A stretch of DNA of 64,000 bases from Saxidomus purpurata (Eukaryota > Mollusca > Bivalvia > Venerida > Veneridae): positions 24,106,498-24,170,497 of the forward strand of contig JAFMSR010000018.1 in NCBI GenBank assembly GCA_022818135.1, written 5' to 3'. Within the stretch, counting starts at the first letter, position 1; every line of letters starts with the position of its first letter. The translations under genes and the position numbers were made by a program. Under the pieces are notes generated by a model that saw only the letters and a list, made by a program, of their open reading frames with translations, did not search any database and was not told the DNA's origin. This document shows positions 57,501-64,000 of this stretch, in pieces.

Positions 57501-59660
57501 GGGGGGGGGATAATTTCACAGAAATACATGACCTTGTATATCTGATCATGAATAACTTTGTAACGTTTCAAAATTGATATGTATAAAATTAAAAAAGCAT
57601 GACCGCTGCATGCTGCATAATTATTCTATGACATTTCAAAAGTAAGCCATTTCGAGTATTTCTAATAATAGTCTGGTAAGAACTGTGACAAAATTCTAAG
57701 TTAAAAAGGGGCATAAATTTGTCAAAAATCAAAAACATTGGTGAAGATGTTGATAGTAAGCATACATTTTAAGTTTCAAGTCAATATGTTTGATAGTATT
57801 CAAGATATTTGACTATATAAAAATCTTTAACTAAAAATTCTAAGTTAAAAAGGGGCATAAATCTAACAATCTAAGGACTGAAAGTGCTGGAGGATCGATT
57901 GTCTCTGAACAACACAGTCTGCACACATACATGTGTAAATATCAGGACAACATAGACTGTACACATATATGTGTGAATATCAGGACAACCCTTGCACGAG
58001 TAAAGTTATAAACTGGAGACACAACTGTCCACAAATTTTGACCTTTCACCATTTGTGTAAACTTTACTTTTGAGATAGGAACCCATGTGCTTACATTATG
58101 TCATTCAGTGACTATGTTCAACTACCCTATGAAGTATTAAGCTGTGAATCGTAACTGAGAAATGGATTTTGATAAAACTGAACTGAAAATTTATGGTTTA
58201 AACAACTTTAAATGTCATTCAAAAGTTATGGAATATACCCATAAGGTTAATTGTATTGTGCGAATTAATTCGCATTTAACGTCGCACCCAACAGCTAAGG
58301 TCATATTGCAACTTCCGGCTTTCATGGAGGAGGAAGACCCTGGGTGCAAATACCCTGTATCATAATTTGGGGGTCATTTAGAAACTCCGAGGGTCATACC
58401 CGTTATTGTAAAAAAATAAAAGGCATGACTATGTGTTAAAGAAGTTTTATTCAGTTTACTTCTGTAAAACTGAATGTGATACATCACAAAATGGTGGGTA
58501 ATCAAAGGGTTGGCAAGACAACAGGTGTTTCTCTTTGGATGCTTTCCATTTTGTCACTGCATCTCAAAAGTCAAATTTGTCCACAAAGCGAATTTTTCAT
58601 AAGTGCATTCAACCATAGACATTAAACTTGGATATTATTTGGCACACTTAAACCCCTTTCAATAGTGACAGTCTGATCGAAATGACTACAAAATGATCAT
58701 TAAAATCACTCAGAAAGACGTTTTTGTTTCCCCTATTAAGGTTCGACCATCTCTTGTTGTGCGTCTACGATCTATGATGACGGTATCATAAGAATCAACA
58801 CACACACAAAAACGCAATGTCGATCCGAAATCAGACGACAACGACGACGCAATAGGGTCAAAATTAAACTTATCCCATATCGGAAGCGTATTTTATCAAC
58901 AATTTATCTTGTATTTCGAAGCGTTTTGAGAGGTTTTGAAATGTTGTTTTTGTAGTAATTTGATCATACACATTTTAATTGCGTCATAGAAGACGCTCTT
59001 TGCTATTTCTGTTGCGTCATTGACAACGATAAAAACCGCGTAGGAAAATAGTTCTATACAGAACAGATACCTCGTTGATTTAAGTTACAAATTATAAGAA
59101 AAACAACAATATAATATTATGCTATTCTGTAATGTTTTGATATTATTTAGATCTGTTACTATATAATTTTTAAAACAGAGGACAGTAATATAGAACTACT
59201 TTTCGGTCGTATTCGACAAAAAATTGTGTTAAGAGTTCGGCCGTAAGGATCTGAAATACTCTGTTAACTTTGGATACAATTGAATAAATTCAATCGATCC
59301 AAAAATCAAAACAGAGTTATGGGGATTGTTTCCTCAGGTGAAGATGTTGATGGTGGACACATAATTTGAGTTTCAAGTCAATACCTTTGAAAGTATTCAA
59401 AATATCTGAATTTATAAAGTCTTTTACCAAAAATTCTTAGTTAAAAAGGGGCATAAATCTGTCAAAAATCAAAAACAGAGTTATGGGGATTGTTTCCTCA
59501 GGTGTAGATGTTGATGGTAAACATATAGTTTGAGTTTCAAGTCAATACCTTGGACAGTATTCAAGATATTTGACTTTATAAAAAACTTTAACCAACGCAG
59601 ACGCCGACGCCGACGCTAGGGCGAGTGCAATAGCCTCCTTATTCTTCGAATAGTCGAGCT
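54506..59660 (-). mobile_element. Candidate long Helentron-like element, family F2, with nested insertions
   Basis: On the minus strand the right border starts AGCTCGACTATTCGAAGAAT. The left border ends GAATAGTCGAGCGT, then hairpin GCTGTCATGAGACAGC, TCTTG and flanking TTT. Units of about 150 bp around AAAAAGGGGCATAAATCT lie at 57690-57870 and 59306-59600 and are split by element X. About 3 kb (54600-57690) holds no feature I can name and no helicase or Rep motif. The two ends match as a pair, but they could belong to different copies. Confidence 0.5.
57871..59305. mobile_element. Repeat element X, copy C (diverged, itself interrupted)
   Basis: 57871-58260 matches the left part of X and about 59086-59305 matches its right end, here ending ATCGATCCAAAAA. 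Between them, 58261-59085 is unrelated, beginning CGAATTAATTCGCATTTAAC and containing ATGGAGGAGGAAGACCC, probably another insertion. The whole lies inside a GGGGCATAAATCTGTCAAAA tandem unit of the F2 element. Confidence 0.65.
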
Positions 59661-60239
59661 AAAAACTGGTAAATAACTGTAGAAAAACAAGTCATTATCC
59701 AGTATTTTAGCAGTTCTTAAAAAATGATTTCATGGTCCAGTTTTCTTCCAGTGAAAAATCAGCTATTCCTAAAAGCCAGATTTCTTTCTTAAGATTTTTG
59801 TGGCAAAGGGCACTGGCAGGTCAAATAAAACAGGATTTATCTACAGGAATTTACAATTTTACTGGTTGATTCAAACTGTAAGGCATGATAGAAATGATTT
59901 GAATATGTTTAAAAAATTGTAGTGAAAGGAATATTTTTGTGGCTTCAAAATTTTGTGCTGAAAAGGACAGCTAAGCGTATGCAAAATGTACAATACAAAC
60001 ACATGTACAATGTATCGTTTGTTTATATTTGATAAATTCGAGGAATTCTAACAATAATACACTAGCTGATGCCAGAAAGTGGATTACATGAGGAATTATG
60101 CAGCAAAGGTAATTTTATAATTGGTTTATATAAGACTTTCAGGTGTAGCAACTGTTGAAGCTAAATAATATACAATTATCATCAGTATAATCATTAAAAC
60201 AGCTTAATTTCTAAAATGGACTTGTCCATCGATCAATTT
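59661..60239. other. About 580 bp without recognisable features
   Basis: AT-rich, with scattered CCAGTT motifs like those on the left flank of the F2 element, consistent with one original locus on both sides. Confidence 0.4.
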
Positions 60240-60865
60240 GGACAGTACCAGTTGTTCAAGTTATTTTAAATCAATCAATGCATGACAAAGTTACAGTCCG
60301 GACACAAATGTATGCATATATACAGGATTCCATTACCTATAAACTCTTAGTGTGACCTTGACCTTTGAGGTAGGGATGTGGGTCTTGCACGCGACACGTC
60401 GTCTTGATGTGCTAGACATTTGTGCCAAGTTATTTTAAAATCCATCAATGCATGACAAAGTTACATTCTGGACACGAATGTGTGCATACACTCAACAGGT
60501 TTAGAAACGCAAAGATTTCCCCTGTTGAACATTTTTATTTGAATGACGCTAGCCTATTGTTTTTATTTCTATTTAAGTCATTTTTTTCACTTTTGCGTTT
60601 CTAAACCTGTTGAGTGTATATACAGGATTCCATTACCTTCAAACTCTTAGTGTGACCTTGACCTTTGAGGTAGGGTCGTGGGTCTTGCACGCGACACGTC
60701 GTCTTGATGTGCTAGACATTTGTGCTAAGTTATTTTAAAATCCAACAATGCATGACAAAGTTACAGTCCGGACACGAATGTGTAAGGGGGACGCACAGAT
60801 GGACAATCGAACAGACGGACAGACGGACGGTGCGATTTTAATATGCCACCCTTCGGGGGCATAAA
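60240..60865. repeat. About 180-bp tandem duplication, 2.5 units
   Basis: TGCATGACAAAGTTACAGTC, ACAGGATTCCATTACCT, GTGTGACCTTGACCTTTGAG and CACGCGACACGTCGTCTTGA occur in each unit. The second unit holds the MITE at 60489-60616. The end runs into GACGGACAGACGGACGG and CACCCTTCGGGGGCATAAAA, common in bivalve dispersed repeats. Confidence 0.85.
60489..60616. mobile_element. 128-bp MITE, perfect 25-bp inverted repeats, TA duplication
   Basis: The ends are CACTCAACAGGTTTAGAAAC plus GCAAA and its exact inverse, flanked by TA on both sides. The sister tandem unit at about 60315 has the uninterrupted GCATATATACAGG, giving a true empty site. A decayed relative lies at 19466-19560. No coding sequence; Tc1/mariner-type target. 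Confidence 0.92.
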
Positions 60866-60894
60866 AATGGACAAATAAAATTATAGTTCCTTTC

Positions 60895-61163
60895 TTCGCA
60901 GTGATCTCCCTTGTGTTGTTGTAGATGTTGGTAGAAATTTCGGCAGTGGAAGGAAAGCAACTCAAGCGTGCAGTTGTTTTTGTTTTTAATTTACTCTCCC
61001 AGTCAAAATAGGAAAAGTAATATTTGGAAATTCATTATTTCGTACTGGAAGCAGTAAGAGTTTGGTGTATTGGGTTAAAAGCTATTATTTCCTCTAACCT
61101 TTTTACACACACCTATTTCAGCTGGATTTTTACTTGAAAAAAATGTGCATAATTCCACTTTAA
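60895..61163. repeat. Left-truncated copy of the 47815-48242 MITE
   Basis: TTTCGGCAGTGGAAGGAAAG, GTTTGGTGTATTGGGTTAAA and TTTTTACTTGAAAA match the right half of the MITE. It ends in a diverged version of the TTAA-type terminus (ATAATTCCACTTTAA). Confidence 0.75.
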
Positions 61164-61347
61164 GTGCATGTCAAATGCAAAACATCTCTGTTTAGAAAAT
61201 GATTATTTTAGACAAATTTATTTATTCTTGACTGCGAGTTTTTAAACTTATATAAATTGCTCTCAAGAATCACGCCGGATGGAATCAACCTCAAAAAGAG
61301 AAAGACATTGCGGAATTAATTTGTGTCATGCCTAAGGACAATACCAC

Positions 61348-61424
61348 CACGGCACTCGCGGGGATCGAACAGGAGATATTTCGATTTTAAGGCTAACGCC
61401 CTACCACTGCACCATGAGGGCACC
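61348..61424 (-). repeat. tRNA-derived SINE head or tRNA pseudogene
   Basis: The minus strand reads TGCAGTGGTAGGGCGTTAGC (A box) and CTCCTGTTCGATCCCCGCG (B box) at normal tRNA spacing. The two ends (GGTGCCC and GAGTGCC) do not pair and the anticodon arm is poor. This is the closest to a tRNA in the window, but I do not call it functional. Confidence 0.55.
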
Positions 61425-62110
61425 AATTATTAAACATTCTGATACAGATAAATGTGATTTTATATCCTCTATAGAGAGAACCATAATACTATTACATTAA
61501 GTAATTTGCAACATTTGTTGGTAGAAAATATTCAAATCATACTAAACTGCAGTTACCACATTCGTCATTTTGTTCTTTGATGTTCTCATTCTTTGTGTTC
61601 AGGACCTGATTTTCTTATCTTAAAAGTACATTCTTAGACTTTAGATAATGTCCTCTTTGACACTGGTTCAACTCTCATTATGTTATGTAAACGTTTATTC
61701 TTATCCTGTTAATTAGACCCTATTTTCAAACAACTACTAATAGTTCTTATTCAAAATGATACACAGATGGCAAAATCCATTTGATTTATGTTTTATAGTC
61801 TCAAATAATATTCACCAGTGTTGGGGTATACATGGTAGGAAAGGGGTATGTATGTGTTTCTCTGGTGTGTTTGTGAAGGAAAAGGTATAAAATACACCTT
61901 TCATATATATTCATCAATTTCATTGTAAGTGACTCACAGTTACAAACAGCTGAACAACAATTTTTTAGTGGATTTTTGTTTTTAATTGCTTTATTACAAC
62001 CATCCATTCTCATCATGTACAATATCTTAACTATCAGTGATAAGGTAGTACAAGGGATACTGTACGACTAGTAACGGTTGCTTGGTCAGTGCTTATCAGT
62101 GAATCTACTT
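61425..62110. other. About 690 bp without recognisable features
   Basis: No gene or repeat end seen. The 73-codon minus frame at 61801-62022 has no domain. Confidence 0.4.
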
Positions 62111-62114
62111 GAAA

Positions 62115-63750
62115 AACAAAGGACTGAAGCTTGGATGACCTCTGATATACTACAAAGTATAAACAATAGAGATAAGGCTTTTCATAAGTATAAAAAAGAT
62201 AAAAGTGATGCAAATTTTAATAGTTTTAAAGAATTGAGAAATAAAACATAATCTATTATTTTCATTGCTAAAAAAGACTATTTTAAAAGCTCATTAGAGA
62301 ATAATAGGTCAGATTCTAAGTTTTTAAGGAACACTCTTAAGAAACTAGGTTTACCTTCCAAGAAGGGCCAAATTTGTTGTAATATTGGTTGAAGAATGAT
62401 TCAGATATGTGTTTTGACAAGTTAAAGGTTGCTGAAAAATTTAATTCCTTTTACACTTCTGTTGCAGCTAAACTGGTTGAAAAATTACCTAAGTGTGTAA
62501 ACAAATTTGGTGAAAAGTTTGTTAATAGTTTTTACACATCAAAAAATATTTTACCCGATACCTATTTGTTTTCTATTGTTTTTGAAAACAAAGTTCTTAA
62601 GTATCTAAATAGCCTAAACTGGTTTAGACGGTATCCCATCTCGTTTTATCCTGGATAGTGCGGCCGTTGTACCTGGTCCTCTTTGTCATGTCATAAATTC
62701 GTCAATCATTCAAGGCATTGTGCTAAAATCTGCACGAGTAGTTCCCTTGTACAAGAAGAATAACAAGACTGAAGCCGGTAATTATCGTCCAGTTTCTATT
62801 TTAAGTATCATATCCAAGGTCTTGGAAAAGGTCATATATGATCAAGCTGAAGAGTACCTAGACAAGAATAATTTATTATATGACTTTCAGCCTGGCTTTA
62901 GACGTGTTTTTTCTACTGATACATGTTTAATTCACTTATCTGATTTTATTCCGTTTCAAATGGACATGGGTCATATGGAAGGGGTGGTGCAACTTGATCT
63001 TCAGAAAGCTTTTGACACTGTTGATCATTCATTTTTAATAATGAAACTGAAAGCTCTTGAATTAAATAAAGCCGCAATTAGCTGGTTTGCATCATATCTA
63101 TCTGACAGGCACCAGTTGGTTGATGTGTCTGGTACACATTCTTCTCCAGCAAATATTTCTTGTGGGGTCCCCCAAGGGTCAATATTAGGGCCTCTCCTTT
63201 TCTTAATATATGCAAATGATATGTCAGCAGTTACTGTTTTACGCTGATGATTCTTGTATTTTGGTCTCTGGTAAAACAGACTCAAAATTGTATCCATTCT
63301 AAGTGAAGATATGGTTACGGTTAGTGAGTGGCTCACTTCAAACGAGCTATCTTTGCACCTTCCATTCTGTTTGGTTCTAAACCTAAACTAAGATCTCAGT
63401 CTTACCTTGATATCTCTTGTAATGGTCATGTTACTGAGTCCAAAATTTCAGTAAATTACTTCCATTATGGGTGTAACCCTTGACCAAAAAAACAAAAATA
63501 ATATCAAACAGGGAATGCCACGCACCAAAAACGCATGTGAAGCTATAGCTAAGTCGGTTATAAAAAAGCAAATTCTAGGATAAAATTCCTCTATAGAAAA
63601 AGTGGATTCCTCACTCAGCATACTTTTTGTGTTATCCTTGGTATTAATGTGCATGTGGTTCTTATGAGCATGCTTTTATAATAATTTTTATCATTGTATG
63701 TATCATGTTTTACCATGCTTGTACATTTTTACCGAAATAAATCTATCTAT
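62115..63750 (+). pseudogene. LINE with reverse transcriptase domain, several frameshifts
   Basis: A linker region comes first (WMTSDILQSINNRDKAFHKY; KKDYFKSSLENNRSDSKFLR), broken by a stop near 62248. Then LKVAEKFNSFYTSVAAKL leads to the reverse transcriptase: ARVVPLYKKNNKTEAGNYRP, VVQLDLQKAFDTVDHS (motif A Asp), CGVPQGSILGPLLFLIYAND. The catalytic FYADDSCILVSG follows in another frame from about 63236. Further frame changes precede AIAKSVIKKANSRIKFLYRK (thumb) near 63550. The thumb is then cut short and a 3' UTR ends in AATAAATCTATCTATCC near 63735. The endonuclease and ORF1 are absent. It lacks an intact frame, so is not active. Confidence 0.9.
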
Positions 63751-63876
63751 CCCTCTTCCTGTAAATCTCTCATATTGCATTAAATTTGTTTTGGTGTTTT
63801 CACTGTGTAACAGACACAATCTTAATAAGCCTATGCGTTGATTTTCCATCCATTACACAGACCAGTTTTCCCCCGA

Positions 63877-64000
63877 TTTTTGGGTCGATTGTTAAAATCG
63901 ACCTAAAGTTAACAGAGTATATCGCCCTTACGGCCGAACGCACAACATACAAACAAGTAGTTCCATATAAACAGTTGTTAGGCATTATAGCGATTTCTGT
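63877..64000. mobile_element. Repeat element X, copy D end (inverted, runs off the window)
   Basis: Starts TTTTTGGGTCGATTGTTAAA and continues through GGCCGAACGCACAACATACA to TTATAGCGATTTCTGT, the inverse of 4727-4852. The rest lies beyond the window. Confidence 0.85.

Noticed and set aside
61348..61424. Functional tRNA gene
   Set aside because: A and B boxes are present but acceptor and anticodon stems do not pair; the same holds for the other tRNA-like segments.

Overview
The window looks like gene-poor, transposon-saturated DNA from a eukaryote, most likely a marine bivalve mollusc. It is AT-rich, uses spliceosomal introns, and carries LINE fragments, tRNA-derived SINEs and repeats whose ends (AGCTCACC..., AGCTCGACT..., runs of GACGGACAGACGGAC) I know as common in clam genomes. 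The taxon is an inference from repeat style; no host marker gene is present. There are no bacterial-type operons, and no rRNA, CRISPR or functional tRNA genes.

Only one complete protein gene is visible: a six-exon Myb/SANT-like gene at 34.13-38.76 kb (+). It is of the type that accompanies PIF/Harbinger transposases. All its exon phases join to a 269-residue reading frame. Just downstream, convergent on the minus strand, lies a lone C-terminal exon of a Harbinger transposase (39.79-39.98 kb). The catalytic part of that transposase is not in the window; its expected place is taken by a minisatellite.

Layout. 0-6.3 kb: two endonuclease-domain LINE fragments, one repeat element (here called X), two Helentron-like insertions, and a 35-bp x 14 minisatellite grown from the LINE itself. 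6.3-16 kb: foldback elements, a 660-bp Tc1/mariner derivative, TACTGC arrays split by a GC-rich retroposed insert, a Helentron-like element and a LINE 3' end. 16.6-27.1 kb: two large inverted copies of a GGCGGCCTAGC-type higher-order satellite around a TTCGAA-type palindromic array. 27.4-33.9 kb: SINEs, a LINE interrupted by X, a Tigger/pogo-like DNA transposon remnant and foldbacks. 33.9-40 kb: the Harbinger-type gene pair, with several MITEs in its introns and 3' flank. 40.4-45.1 kb: a 42-44 bp minisatellite containing four Helentron-like insertions. 45-54.5 kb: sparse, with MITEs, TACTGC arrays and one doubtful exon. 54.5-59.7 kb: a large candidate Helentron-like element with X nested inside. 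59.7-64 kb: tandem repeats with a datable MITE insertion, a SINE, a frameshifted LINE reverse transcriptase and a further X end.

The best pattern found is a shared end grammar in five unrelated-looking repeat families: a palindromic 5' end, whose outer arm recurs inverted just inside a short 3' hairpin, then about 5 nt, then insertion at T|T. This matches the published description of Helentrons and their non-autonomous derivatives. I see no convincing new biological system; the unusual items are architectural.
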